Assembly: GCF_001953175.1 (NCBI RefSeq)
Contig: NZ_CP018258.1
Location: 1,516,210 to 1,580,209 of the forward strand
DNA from: Dehalogenimonas formicexedens
Lineage (GTDB): Bacteria > Chloroflexota > Dehalococcoidia > Dehalococcoidales > Dehalococcoidaceae
Reading direction: 5' to 3'
DNA: 64,000 nt
Shown: positions 1 through 8,844 of the stretch, one piece after another
Layout: every line of letters begins with the position of its first letter
Position numbering within the stretch: position 1 is the first letter of the stretch
Position numbers and translations under genes: made by a program
The notes under the pieces: model-generated
What the model was told of the DNA's origin: nothing
The model's database searches: none
The model's input: only the letters and a program-made list of their open reading frames with translations

Positions 1-88
1 GCCAACTACAAGTTGATTTTGTAATTGGAATTTTGTAGTGTATAGTGAAATTAACAAGTTAAACTTAATATTTTAACTCGGCAGGACA

Positions 89-499
89 TTGGATAAAGGC
101 AAGACAACCATTCTGCTGGCTGATGACCACGCCATAGTAAGGCGCGGTATCAAAGCCCTTCTGGAATACGAACCGGACTTCATCGTGGTGGCGGAAGCCA
201 GCGACGGTCTTCAGGCTTTAGAACAGCTGGAAGCGGTCAAGCCGCATATCCTGGTGACCAACCTGAGCATGCCGAACATGAGCGGTATCGAGCTGCTCAA
301 GGCGATGAAAAAAAGGAATATCCCGACTCGATCGATAGTCCTTTCAATGTGCGGCGACAGCCCTTATATTACTGGAGCTTTCGATGCCGGGGCATTCGGC
401 TACATCCTCAAGGAATCCGGGGTAGAGCACCTGGTCACCGCCATCCGCGAGGCTCAGATGGGCCGCAGGTACCTCAGTCCGCCACTTTCTACCGGTTAA
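89..499 (+). CDS. Degenerate stand-alone NarL-type receiver domain
   Basis: This 136-residue protein is a CheY-like receiver of the NarL/FixJ type. The acidic pair (ADDH, residues 11-14), the Ser/Thr switch (VLS) and the conserved Lys (YILKES) are visible. The segment that should carry the phosphoacceptor Asp reads TNLSMP, with Asn58 where the family has Asp, so ordinary aspartyl phosphorylation should be lost. The protein also stops after YLSPPLSTG, just where a LuxR-type HTH domain would begin, and no such domain is visible in the downstream frames. It starts at a TTG; upstream is AT-rich sequence. I infer a phosphorylation-independent or decaying regulator that could act only by protein contact. 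A functional pseudo-receiver and a gene remnant are both possible. Confidence 0.8.
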   Translation: MDKGKTTILLADDHAIVRRGIKALLEYEPDFIVVAEASDGLQALEQLEAVKPHILVTNLSMPNMSGIELLKAMKKRNIPTRSIVLSMCGDSPYITGAFDAGAFGYILKESGVEHLVTAIREAQMGRRYLSPPLSTG

Positions 500-632
500 C
501 CGGAATTCCCGGCTTACAGGGGATCCCGGCCGCATGACGCTTTTAACAGCCCCTTAATGGTGCCCCTTCACAGGTTGGAAGTCGCCAGGCCCGATGATAG
601 TATTGAGGTACCAACCTAAAAGGAGGGCTTCG

Positions 633-899
633 ATGTCCACCGAGAAATTCACCGTCTCCGGCGACAAGGTGGTCGGCAAGGTCAAGGAAATCATCCATCA
701 GGGCAATATCCGGCGCGTCCGTTTGATCCATGAGGGTAAGGCTATAATCGATATCCCCCTCTCGGTGGGGGCTCCGGCGGCCGCCGTCGGTATCCTGGCG
801 GCGCCTCTCCTGGCGGCGGTCGGCGCATTCGCGGCGCTGGTAACCGAGACGACTATCGAGGTCGAGAAGACCGACGAAAAGCCCGCGGAAACTAAATAG
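633..899 (+). CDS. DUF4342 family small protein
   Basis: An 88-residue protein starting at ATG 633, behind a strong AGGAGGG ribosome-binding site. The N-terminal half (residues 1-45) has a beta-rich pattern ending in IIDIPLSVG. A hydrophobic Ala/Gly-rich segment follows at about residues 47-70, then a charged tail. This layout matches the DUF4342 family, whose function is unknown; some members are fused to UBA-like domains. The hydrophobic segment suggests membrane association or oligomerisation. It stands alone between the receiver gene and a hypothetical gene on the same strand. Family assignment is from pattern memory. Confidence 0.7.
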   Translation: MSTEKFTVSGDKVVGKVKEIIHQGNIRRVRLIHEGKAIIDIPLSVGAPAAAVGILAAPLLAAVGAFAALVTETTIEVEKTDEKPAETK

Positions 900-1017
900 G
901 CCGAAAGAATTATACCCTTCCAGGGCTGCCCTCCGGCTTAACTTTTCGGTTAAGTATCCGTACCCGGTCTTGATATCGTTAACCTCCGGTGGTAACATAG
1001 GCAGGTTGGAGGAAGGT

Positions 1018-1578
1018 ATGCGCCTACGCCAGTACGACCCTGAAAAACCGGCATCATACCTTAAACTGGTTGGCTCCGTAATTCATAACTTCGGGGATTT
1101 CCATCACCCCGAAGACATCATCCGGATGGTAGGCCGTGACCGTCTAACCGACGTGACCCACGCCCCAGAGCTGGGCGAGGCGGCGATCCGGCTTTACGAC
1201 GGCGGCGACCAGCGCATTTTCCAGTTCAAGGAATCCGCTAACCGCGGCGGCAGCTTCGATGTCTTGTTCCACGGCGGCCGTCTCGAAAGCTTCCGCGCCC
1301 AGCTGTTTTTTGAAGGGATGCTGGGTAAACCGGGGGCGTTCATTTTCTCCAGCCTGAGGCTGGGGCCGCTGGTCTCGGCGGTGGTCGGGGGAAAAGCCAA
1401 CATCAGTTTTGACGCTTCATCGGGCCATTTTTTCTGCCATTACGGAAACCTGGTCATTTCATATACCAGCGAACAGGAAATGGGCATCCCAAGCATTTCA
1501 ACTTCCGTCCTCTGCCGACGGACGTGCCCGGTAGACATGTTCTCCGGGCGCGAGCAACTGCGGTTTTCCCTTCCCTGA
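1018..1578 (+). CDS. Hypothetical protein
   Basis: A 186-residue protein I do not recognise. The start at ATG 1018 is chosen over the longer frame from 970 because GGAGGAAGG lies just upstream. No signal peptide is seen; the LRLGPLVSAVVGG stretch (around residue 120) is mildly hydrophobic but too short for a clear membrane segment. The central part alternates charged and aromatic residues (LYDGGDQRIFQFKE, SFDVLFHGG), suggesting a soluble alpha/beta domain. Three Cys lie in the C-terminal third. The following gene, polA, begins 58 bases downstream with its own promoter, so this gene is probably monocistronic. Confidence 0.6.
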   Translation: MRLRQYDPEKPASYLKLVGSVIHNFGDFHHPEDIIRMVGRDRLTDVTHAPELGEAAIRLYDGGDQRIFQFKESANRGGSFDVLFHGGRLESFRAQLFFEGMLGKPGAFIFSSLRLGPLVSAVVGGKANISFDASSGHFFCHYGNLVISYTSEQEMGIPSISTSVLCRRTCPVDMFSGREQLRFSLP

Positions 1579-1624
1579 ACCCCGCTTGCCACCGGGAAAT
1601 CAGCCGAAGACCCGCGTTTTCTGG

Positions 1625-1630
1625 TATAAT
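1625..1630 (+). promoter_or_regulatory. polA -10 box, probably leaderless start
   Basis: A perfect TATAAT ends six bases before the polA ATG at 1637, so transcription would start at or within a base or two of the start codon. No Shine-Dalgarno sequence fits between box and ATG. No convincing -35 box is seen 17 bases upstream. Confidence 0.55.
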
Positions 1631-1636
1631 TTGGAT

Positions 1637-4405
1637 ATGACCCATCGTGCCGAACCGGCCCCCAGCAAACCTCGAATCGTCCTTTTCGACGCCAGCGCCC
1701 TGGTGCACCGCGCTTTCCACGCCTTCGCCCACGGGCGGCAGCTCACTATCTCCGGAACCGGCGAAGTCACCTCAGCGGTCTTCGGTTTCACCAATATCCT
1801 GCTGAAGGTCCTGGCCGATCTTAAGCCCGACTGCTATGCTATCGCCTTCGACCGCAAGGGGCCGACCTTCCGACACGAGATGTCGGCAGAATATAAGGCT
1901 CACCGCCCGCCGACCCCGAGTGAACTCATAACCCAGTTGGGCCGGGTGCACCAGTTGGTGGAGGCCTTCGACATGCCGATATTCGAACAACAGGGTTACG
2001 AGGCTGACGACCTCCTGGGGACTGTTGCCCGCAGGGCGGAGGCGGACGGGGCGGAAGTGGTGATCGTGACTGGGGATGCCGATGCCATGCAGCTTGTCGA
2101 TGACGACGTCAAGGTGCTTTATCCCAAGCCGGGAGGCACTTTCTCCGATACCATCCTCTATAACGCCGAAGCCGTCAAAGGCAAGTTCGGCGTGCCGCCA
2201 AATCGGGTCGCCGATTACAAGGCCCTGGTGGGCGATTCTTCGGATAACATCGGCGGCGTACCCGGGGTTGGCCAGAAGACGGCAGTGAAACTTCTGACCG
2301 AATTCGACGGCATCGACGAGATCTACCAGAATATCGAACTCATCAGACCCGAAAAGCTGCGGGAGCTGTTGCGGCGGGAGGAAAAAGCCGCCCGGGACAG
2401 CCTGAAGCTGGCCACCATTGTCACCGATCTGCCGATCGAGTTCGACATCGACAAGTGCCAGATCTGCCGCCTTAACCGGGAAAAGGCCATTCCGCTGCTG
2501 CGTGAACTGGAATTCACCAGCTTGATCAACCGCTTGCCGAAGGCCGACAGCGCGGGCAAGGGTACGGCGCAACCGGAGTCGCCGGAAGCGATCCCGACAC
2601 CACCGTCCATCGAATGCCAATACACGCTTGTCGACACCATAGAGAAATTGAACCATCTGGTACAAAAGCTTGCCGGGACCGGCAAATTTGCCCTGGATAC
2701 CGAGACGACAAGCCTCGACACTCTGACCGCCGACCTGGTCGGACTTTCAATCGCGACAGCCCCCGGCGAAAGCTTTTACCTGCCGGTGGGCCATGTGGGG
2801 GTTGAAGGCACCCAGCTTGAATTGTTCGAGGTCAAAAGGGCTTTAGGCCCAGTCCTGGCGGAGAAAAAGATCACCAAGATCGCCCACAACGCCAAGTTCG
2901 ACCTCCAGGCGTTGCAGACAGCCGGTTTCGCCGTCAACGGCCTGGACTTCGACACCATGCTGGCCGCTCACTTGTTGGGGGAAAAGGCGCCCGGACTCAA
3001 GAACCTGGCTTCGACCCGCCTTCATGTTGAAATGACGCCTATTACCGAACTCATCGGGGAAGGCAAAAGCCAGATCTGCATCTCTCGCTGCGGTTTGAAG
3101 GAGACGTCGGATTATTCCTGCGCCGACGCCGATATGACTTTCCGGCTGGCCGGGAACCTTGAACCGGAGTTGAAGAACCAGAACCAGTGGAAGCTCTTTT
3201 CCGAGGTCGAGATGCCGCTGGTACCGGTCATTATGGACATGGAACGCGCCGGAATCGCTTTAGATACCGAACGGCTGGGGAAAATGTCGATCGACCTAGG
3301 CGGGCAGCTCAAGAACATCGAAAACGAGATTTATTCCCTGGCGGGGCACGAGTTCAACATAGCGTCTCCGAAGCAGCTTGGCGACGTCTTGTTCGGGGAA
3401 CTTCACCTGCCTTCAGGCAGAAAAACGAAGACCGGTTACTGCACCGATGCCGCCGTGCTCGACGAACTTAAAGACGAGCACGCCATAGTCCGGAAAGTCC
3501 TGGAATTCCGCACCCTGACAAAGCTCAAATCCACCTATGTCGACGTTCTGCCGGCGATGATCTCGCCCCGCGACGGGCGCCTGCACACCAGCTTCAACCA
3601 GGCCCGCACCGCAACGGGCAGGCTTTCTTCGAGCGATCCCAATCTGCAAAACATACCGGTCCGCGGCGAGCTGGGACGCGAGATCCGCAAAGCCTTCGTG
3701 GCGCCGCCCGGGTATGCGCTGCTGGCCGCAGATTATTCCCAGATCGATCTCCGGGCGCTGGCCCATCTTTCCGGCGACCCCGACCTGATAGCCGCGTTCA
3801 ACCACGATGAGGACATCCATACCGCCACGGCGATGAGGCTCTACGAGGTACCGAAGGAAGCCGTGACCAAGGACATGCGCCGTTTTGCCAAGACGGTGAA
3901 TTTCGGCGTTATTTACGGCATGAGCGATTACGGGCTGGAACAGGCAACGGAGCTGACCCGTACCCAGTCTTCCGAGTTCATCACCAGGTATTTCGAACGT
4001 TATCCCGGCGTAAAGACCTATCTCGAGGCCACCAAGGAACAGGCCAGGTCGCGCGGCTATGTCGAGACTATCCTTGGCCGGCGCCGCTACATACCGGAGA
4101 TCAACGCCTCCAACCGGCAGGTGCGGGAAGCCGCGGAGCGGATGGCGATCAACATGCCGGTCCAGGGGACTTCGGCGGATATCATCAAGGTGGCCATGTT
4201 GCACGTAATCCGCGAGATGAAAGAGCGGAAACTCAAGAGCCGCCTGCTGCTCCAGGTTCACGATGAGCTGATTTTCGAAGTGCCGCAACACGAGCTCATC
4301 TTCATGTCGGAAATGGCGCCCCGCCTGATGGCGGCGGCGGTGGAACTGGCCGTCCCGCTCAAGGTAGATATGAAATACGGAGCCAACTGGGGAGCGATGG
4401 AATAG
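1637..4405 (+). CDS. polA: DNA polymerase I with intact 3'-5' exonuclease
   Basis: This 922-residue enzyme does gap filling and primer removal in replication and repair. Three domains follow in order. The 5' nuclease (about residues 10-290) has VFDASALVHRAFH-like and EADDLLGT motifs. The 3'-5' exonuclease (about 335-500) keeps DTETTSLD, NAKFDLQ and YSCADAD, so proofreading residues look intact, unlike several bacterial Pol I enzymes that lost them. The polymerase (about 550-922) has motif A DYSQIDLRAL, motif B KTVNFGVIYG and motif C QVHDELIFEV. The frame is open back to 1586, but ATG 1637 matches the family start and lies just after a TATAAT. The PAP2 phosphatase gene begins two bases after the stop. 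Confidence 0.97.
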   Translation: MTHRAEPAPSKPRIVLFDASALVHRAFHAFAHGRQLTISGTGEVTSAVFGFTNILLKVLADLKPDCYAIAFDRKGPTFRHEMSAEYKAHRPPTPSELITQLGRVHQLVEAFDMPIFEQQGYEADDLLGTVARRAEADGAEVVIVTGDADAMQLVDDDVKVLYPKPGGTFSDTILYNAEAVKGKFGVPPNRVADYKALVGDSSDNIGGVPGVGQKTAVKLLTEFDGIDEIYQNIELIRPEKLRELLRREEKAARDSLKLATIVTDLPIEFDIDKCQICRLNREKAIPLLRELEFTSLINRLPKADSAGKGTAQPESPEAIPTPPSIECQYTLVDTIEKLNHLVQKLAGTGKFALDTETTSLDTLTADLVGLSIATAPGESFYLPVGHVGVEGTQLELFEVKRALGPVLAEKKITKIAHNAKFDLQALQTAGFAVNGLDFDTMLAAHLLGEKAPGLKNLASTRLHVEMTPITELIGEGKSQICISRCGLKETSDYSCADADMTFRLAGNLEPELKNQNQWKLFSEVEMPLVPVIMDMERAGIALDTERLGKMSIDLGGQLKNIENEIYSLAGHEFNIASPKQLGDVLFGELHLPSGRKTKTGYCTDAAVLDELKDEHAIVRKVLEFRTLTKLKSTYVDVLPAMISPRDGRLHTSFNQARTATGRLSSSDPNLQNIPVRGELGREIRKAFVAPPGYALLAADYSQIDLRALAHLSGDPDLIAAFNHDEDIHTATAMRLYEVPKEAVTKDMRRFAKTVNFGVIYGMSDYGLEQATELTRTQSSEFITRYFERYPGVKTYLEATKEQARSRGYVETILGRRRYIPEINASNRQVREAAERMAINMPVQGTSADIIKVAMLHVIREMKERKLKSRLLLQVHDELIFEVPQHELIFMSEMAPRLMAAAVELAVPLKVDMKYGANWGAME

Positions 4406-4407
4406 CC

Positions 4408-5022
4408 TTGCCACACACGTCGACAAGGGCTTTTCCGTTGGCGCTGTATCTCCTTATCTGCCTCGGTTTCATCATCCTCTTTATCATCGCCAAAAACCCG
4501 CCGTCGAGCCTCGATACCGCCATCAGCAACTATTTTCAAAATTTAAACGTGCCCTTCCTCAATGCCGTTATGAGCGGCGCTTCTTTCCTGGGCGAGACCT
4601 GGCCGTCCATCCTGTTGGCTGCATCGGTAACCGTCTGGTTGTGGGTGAAAGGGTTGCGTCGTGAGGCGGTTTGGTTCGTGATCGCGCTTCTTGCTGTTTC
4701 ATCTACCACTTCCCTGATAAAAAATATCGCCGATAGGACACGCCCGAACGGCGAGGAATTCAGCTTCATTTCTGGTCATACCTCTTATTTCACGGTTTTC
4801 GGCGGGTATCTGGTGGTCAATTTTCAGAAACTTGTTCACCAAATATCGTTGTTGACTCTAGGACGTGCGGTAATCATCACCATCGTAGCCATTATCGCCT
4901 TTTCACGAATATATCTCGGGGTGCATTGGCCCACGGACGTACTGGGGGGCTTTTTGTGGGGATTGATTGTGCTTATCCCGGTAAGTTGGGCGGTTGATAG
5001 CCGGCAACGAATTGCTGCATAA
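4408..5022 (+). CDS. PAP2-family membrane phosphatase
   Basis: A 204-residue integral membrane protein of the PAP2 / undecaprenyl-diphosphatase-like family. The three catalytic motifs are present: KNIADRTRP (KX6RP-like), SGHTS, and SRIYLGVHWPTDVLGG (SRX5HX3D). Five or six hydrophobic segments are seen, the first at about residues 8-28. Family members remove phosphate from lipid phosphates such as phosphatidate or polyprenyl diphosphates on the outer face of the membrane. In a cell without murein a role in phospholipid or glycan-carrier recycling is more likely than wall synthesis, but this is inference. The start is a TTG two bases after the polA stop, suggesting translational coupling. Confidence 0.9.
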   Translation: MPHTSTRAFPLALYLLICLGFIILFIIAKNPPSSLDTAISNYFQNLNVPFLNAVMSGASFLGETWPSILLAASVTVWLWVKGLRREAVWFVIALLAVSSTTSLIKNIADRTRPNGEEFSFISGHTSYFTVFGGYLVVNFQKLVHQISLLTLGRAVIITIVAIIAFSRIYLGVHWPTDVLGGFLWGLIVLIPVSWAVDSRQRIAA

Positions 5023-5090
5023 TCGGACGGTGGTATGCCCGAGCGTGAAATTGAGGTCCTTCGCTCCGCTCAGGACGACAGAGGAGCATG

Positions 5091-5909
5091 ATGCCTGAAC
5101 TACCGGAAGTTGAGACGGTGACCAATGAAATCAGGCCTTATGTCCTCGGGCGTTGCATTGAAAACGTCGAGGTATTTTGGCCGGGAACGGTCAAGGGCAA
5201 TACGATCGCTGAATTTGTGAACGGGCTCAAGGGGCAAACGGTCGCAAAAGTCCGGCGGCGCGGTAAGTTCATCATCTGGGAACTCTCGAGCGGAAAAAAG
5301 CTCCTGACCCACCTCAAAATGACCGGCGCACTCATCGCCCAGGAGGCCTCCGCCCTTCCTCCGCCTTACAACCGCGTCGAAATAACGCTCGACGATGGAT
5401 TCAAGGTCTACTTCCGCGATCCCAGGAAATTCGGCCGGATGCGGGTCGTCGATCGAGATTCAACGATCGAAGAACTCGGACCGGAACCGCTCGAACCCGA
5501 GTTTACTGTTGAGACGTTCACCTCGATCCTCAGAAAGCGTAAAAGCCCGATCAAGCCAACCTTGCTCGACCAGTCGCTTATCGCCGGAATCGGCAATATG
5601 TACGCCGATGAAGCGCTTTTCGAAGCGAAAATCCACCCCTTGAGACCGGCGGACAGCTTGACTCCCGCCGAATACCGGCGATTGCACAAGGCCATCCAGC
5701 AGGTGCTGACAGCCGCCATCGAAAGCAAAGGAGCATCCATCTCCAATTACGTCAGGCCGGGCGGCGAGTTGGGACACGCCCACTTCGCTTTCAAAGTGGC
5801 GCACCGCCGGGGAGAGAACTGTCCCAGATGTGGGGCGGCGCTGGAGAGGATTGTCGTCAGAGGGCGGGGTACGTATTTGTGTTCCAGGTGTCAACCCATG
5901 CCGGAATAA
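5091..5909 (+). CDS. mutM: Formamidopyrimidine-DNA glycosylase
   Basis: This 272-residue bifunctional glycosylase/AP lyase excises 8-oxoguanine and formamidopyrimidines. The catalytic Pro2-Glu3 follow the start Met (MPELPEVETV). Two adjacent ATGs exist at 5088 and 5091; 5091 is chosen because Pro must become the N-terminus. Lys in LLTHLKMTG, the helix-two-turn-helix region (DQSLIAGIGNMYADEALF) and a C-terminal four-Cys zinc finger (CPRCG, CSRCQ) are all present. GAGGAGC precedes the start. A short copy of a dispersed non-coding repeat lies in the gap after the PAP2 gene. Confidence 0.97.
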   Translation: MPELPEVETVTNEIRPYVLGRCIENVEVFWPGTVKGNTIAEFVNGLKGQTVAKVRRRGKFIIWELSSGKKLLTHLKMTGALIAQEASALPPPYNRVEITLDDGFKVYFRDPRKFGRMRVVDRDSTIEELGPEPLEPEFTVETFTSILRKRKSPIKPTLLDQSLIAGIGNMYADEALFEAKIHPLRPADSLTPAEYRRLHKAIQQVLTAAIESKGASISNYVRPGGELGHAHFAFKVAHRRGENCPRCGAALERIVVRGRGTYLCSRCQPMPE

Positions 5910-6045
5910 CCAATAACCAAGAAACAAACACCAAACAAATTCCAAATCTCAATCACCAATAACCAAACGGGTTTGGTAATTTGAATTTGGTTATTGGAGC
6001 TTGTTTGGTTATTGTACCTTGTATCTTGGTTATTGCCACACCAAA
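5909..6045 (+). repeat. Dispersed CCAATAACCAA / TTGGTTATTGG inverted repeat
   Basis: AT-rich stretch containing CCAATAACCAA, CAAATTCCAAAT and their reverse complements TTGGTTATTGG and AATTTGAATTTGG, so the region can fold on itself. A second copy lies at about 33893-34020, and fragments occur near 58915-58950 and in the first 60 bases. No coding sequence. Confidence 0.75.
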
Positions 6046-6060
6046 TTGAAAGGTATTGAA

Positions 6061-6753
6061 ATGAAAACCATCGGGCTAATCGGCGGGATAAGCTGGAATT
6101 CAACGGCGCTATATTACAAGCTGATCAACGAGGGCGTGGCCAAAGCTCTCGGCGGACTCCATTCAGCCAAGGTATTGATCTACTCATTCGACTTCGAGGA
6201 AATCGAAAAGCGACAGAGCAGCGGCGACTGGCCCGAACTTGGGGAAATGCTCGGGGAACGGGGCAAAGCTCTCAAGGGTGCGGGAGCCGATTTCCTGGTC
6301 ATCTGCGCCAATACGATGCATAAAGTCGTAGATCAGGTCGAAGCAACCTCCGGTCTCGAAGTCCTTCATATCGCCGATGCCGCTGGGGAAGCGATCAAAA
6401 AAGCCGGCCTGAAATCAGTGGGCCTCCTGGGTACCCGGTTCACCATGAGCGAAGATTTTTACCGGAGAAGACTCGAAGAAAAATTCGGAATCGAGGTCCT
6501 GGTGCCGGAAAAAGATCAACAGCAGGTGGTGAACTCCATCATCTATGATGAGCTTTGCCGAGGCTGCGTCCAAGACGCCTCAAATTGGGCTTGCCAGCTG
6601 GTTATCGACAACCTGGTGGCTCGCGGCGCCGAGGGCATCGTCCTGGCCTGCACCGAACTGCCGATGTTGATAAAGCCGTCCGATGTTAAGGTACCGGTGT
6701 TTGATACGGTTAAACTGCATGCGGAGGCGGCGGTGCGGCGGGCGATAAAATAA
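6061..6753 (+). CDS. Aspartate/glutamate racemase family protein
   Basis: A 230-residue cofactor-independent racemase of the Asp/Glu/hydantoin racemase superfamily. The N-terminal GLIGGISWNST motif, first catalytic Cys (VICANTMHK, about residue 83) and second catalytic Cys (LACTELPML, about residue 200) are present. The closest family is aspartate racemase (YgeA/RacD-like); substrate cannot be told from sequence. ATG 6061 is chosen because GAAAGG lies upstream and the earlier frame is made of the dispersed repeat. In a wall-less bacterium a role in supplying D-Glu for murein is unlikely. It is flanked by repeats on both sides and is monocistronic. Confidence 0.9.
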   Translation: MKTIGLIGGISWNSTALYYKLINEGVAKALGGLHSAKVLIYSFDFEEIEKRQSSGDWPELGEMLGERGKALKGAGADFLVICANTMHKVVDQVEATSGLEVLHIADAAGEAIKKAGLKSVGLLGTRFTMSEDFYRRRLEEKFGIEVLVPEKDQQQVVNSIIYDELCRGCVQDASNWACQLVIDNLVARGAEGIVLACTELPMLIKPSDVKVPVFDTVKLHAEAAVRRAIK

Positions 6754-6764
6754 GACCTCACGTG

Positions 6765-6865
6765 TCTTGGTTCGACAGGCTCCCCACGAACGGCTTGAGC
6801 CGCTGCAAGTGATCGAAGACGCCCATACCACCTTCGCTCCGCTCAGTACGGGCTCTACCATCCTC
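6765..6865. repeat. Dispersed non-coding repeat (TTCGACAGGCTC family)
   Basis: The segment contains TTCGACAGGCTC, CCACGAACGGCTTGAG and TTCGCTCCGCTCAG. The same short strings recur near 5059-5075 and 35640-35720. Palindromic sub-segments (cgaacgg...) suggest it can fold. No coding potential is seen. Confidence 0.55.
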
Positions 6866-6954
6866 CGCCGTCAGCGGGCAAGGAATTTACCCCCGTTGCT
6901 TAACTTTTAGGTTTTAGCTATGCTTTCATATCGGCATTTAAGGCGAGGTATTTG

Positions 6955-8667
6955 ATGAGGCTTTCCCAACTATTCGGCAAGACCCAGCGTGAAATCCCCG
7001 GCGAGGCGGAAACCATAAGCCATCAGTTGTTGCTCAGAGCCGGCATGATCAACCAACTGACTGCCGGCATCTATTCCTATATGCCACTGGCCTGGCGCAG
7101 CGCTAAAAAGATCATGGATATTATCCGCGATGAGATGGACGCCGCCGGCGGGCAAGAAATCACCATGCCGGTTTTGCAGCCGGTCGAGCTGTGGGAAAAA
7201 TCCGGGCGCGGCGCCGCCTTCGGGGCTAACCTGTTCAGGTTGACCGACCGGAAAGATCGCGTATTGGCGCTCGGTCCGACACACGAAGAAGTTGTCACCG
7301 ACCTGGCTGCCCACTACATTCAGTCATATCGCGACCTGCCTCAGCGCCTATACCAGATCCAGACCAAGCTCCGCGATGAACCCCGCCCCCGGGGCGGTCT
7401 GGTACGTGTCCGCGAGTTCATCATGAAGGATATGTACACCTTTGACGCCGACGATGCCGGTCTCGAAGTGTCGTACCAGAAAATGGTCCAGGCCTACAAG
7501 AACATTTACCGGCGCTGCGGCTTGAAAGCCATGGTCATCGAAGCTGACTCAGGAGCTATCGGCGGCAAGGCCTCGCACGAGTTTATGGTGACTGCCGAAA
7601 CCGGCGAAGATGAAATCATCTTTTGCTCCGGGTGCGGGTATGCCGCCAATGTCGAAAAAGCCAGGTTCAACAAAGGCGAAGTCGCTGAGCAGGTTCCATT
7701 GCCGATCGAAAATGTGGCCACACCGGGCAAGGAATCCATCGAGGACATCGCCGGTTTCCTCAATCTGGCGCCGTCCCAGATGCTCAAGTGCGTCTTCTAC
7801 GTAGCCGGCAAGGAGTTCATCATCGCCGTGATCAGAGGCGATCTCGATGTCAACGAGGTCAAGCTGAAGAACCTGCTCAAGGCGGCGGAACTTCGTTTGG
7901 CGACCGCCGAAGAAGTCGCGGAGAAGGGGATCATCGCCGGCTCGGCCTCCCCGGTGGGGCACGATGCCAAAGTTATCGCCGACGATTCGATCGTCTCCTC
8001 CATCAACTATGTCGGCGGGGCCAACATCGCCGGCTGGCATGCCAAAAATATCATCCTCGGCCGTGATTTTAACGCCTACAAAACAGCCGATATCGCCTCC
8101 GCCAGAGTCGGATCAAAGTGCGCCAGGTGCGGCGGGATACTTGAGTCCACCCGGGGCATCGAGGTCGGTCACGTCTTCAAGCTGGGCACCTTCCTGGCCG
8201 AAACCTTTGGCGCCAACTTCACCGATCCCGAAGGCAACCAGAAACCCTGCGTCATGGGCTGCTACGGCATTGGGGTAGGCCGGCTCCTCGCCGCGGCTAT
8301 CGAGCAGAACCACGATGACAAAGGCATCATCTGGCCGATGCCCATCGCCCCCTACCCGGTCCACATCTGCGGTCTTTCCATGGATAATGACAAGGTCAAA
8401 CAAGCGGCGGAGAAAATCTACGCCGATCTATGCGCCGCGGGGATCAAGGCTTTGTTCGACGACCGGATCGAGTCTCCCGGCGTCAAATTCAATGACGCCG
8501 ACCTGCTCGGTATGCCGATACGTATTACAGTTAGCCCGCGAACCCTCGACAAGGGTGGGGTGGAATTGAAAAAAAGGTCTGAAAAGGCGTTTATGCTAAT
8601 TCCAGTCGATAATATAGTGAGCGAAGTGAGACATCTGATACAGGAACAGATGCAAATGGCTGCTTAG
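6955..8667 (+). CDS. proS: Prolyl-tRNA synthetase
   Basis: A 570-residue class II synthetase of the bacterial type that charges tRNA-Pro. Motif 1 region (WRSAKKIMDIIRDEM), motif 2 (LRDEPRPRGGLVRVREFIMKDMYTF region, about residues 135-165) and motif 3 (CYGIGVGRLLAA) are present. An inserted YbaK-like editing domain lies at about residues 225-385, followed by a C-terminal anticodon-binding domain (IAPYPVHI onwards). ATG 6955 is chosen over the in-frame TTG one codon earlier. The gene is monocistronic and ends at a strong terminator, which separates it from the dehalogenase island. Confidence 0.97.
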   Translation: MRLSQLFGKTQREIPGEAETISHQLLLRAGMINQLTAGIYSYMPLAWRSAKKIMDIIRDEMDAAGGQEITMPVLQPVELWEKSGRGAAFGANLFRLTDRKDRVLALGPTHEEVVTDLAAHYIQSYRDLPQRLYQIQTKLRDEPRPRGGLVRVREFIMKDMYTFDADDAGLEVSYQKMVQAYKNIYRRCGLKAMVIEADSGAIGGKASHEFMVTAETGEDEIIFCSGCGYAANVEKARFNKGEVAEQVPLPIENVATPGKESIEDIAGFLNLAPSQMLKCVFYVAGKEFIIAVIRGDLDVNEVKLKNLLKAAELRLATAEEVAEKGIIAGSASPVGHDAKVIADDSIVSSINYVGGANIAGWHAKNIILGRDFNAYKTADIASARVGSKCARCGGILESTRGIEVGHVFKLGTFLAETFGANFTDPEGNQKPCVMGCYGIGVGRLLAAAIEQNHDDKGIIWPMPIAPYPVHICGLSMDNDKVKQAAEKIYADLCAAGIKALFDDRIESPGVKFNDADLLGMPIRITVSPRTLDKGGVELKKRSEKAFMLIPVDNIVSEVRHLIQEQMQMAA

Positions 8668-8685
8668 ACCACAAACGCGCCACAT

Positions 8686-8723
8686 GAAAGCGGCGGGCCA
8701 TGGCCCGCCGCTTTCTATTTTTT
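8686..8723 (+). terminator. Rho-independent terminator of proS
   Basis: A perfect 30-base palindrome (arms of 15 with core GGCGGGCC) is followed by TATTTTTT. It lies 18 bases after the proS stop and insulates rdhA1. Confidence 0.9.
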
Positions 8724-8737
8724 CCAAAAATCAGCGC

Positions 8738-8786
8738 AAAGTACAATATGCTTAATACTTTAGTACGATGACAATTCTGATATATA
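8738..8786 (+). promoter_or_regulatory. Putative rdhA1 promoter with inverted repeat
   Basis: An inverted repeat AAAGTA-N12-TACTTT (8738-8761) overlaps a possible -35 (TTTAGT, 8759-8764), with a possible -10 TATATA at 8781-8786 (spacer 16). The sequence differs from the operator shared by rdhA2, rdhA3 and rdhA4, although the middle contains ATGCTTA as in rdhA2. The assignment is tentative. Confidence 0.4.
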
Positions 8787-8844
8787 GTTATATCTTTTAT
8801 ATTGGTTACTACAATTTTCTATGTATTTTGAAAGGAGACCAACG

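Noticed and set aside
1772-4426. Large minus-strand ORFs across polA (1772-2665, 3413-4426)
   Set aside because: Polymerase motifs on the plus strand are complete; the reverse frames have no recognisable domain or start signals.
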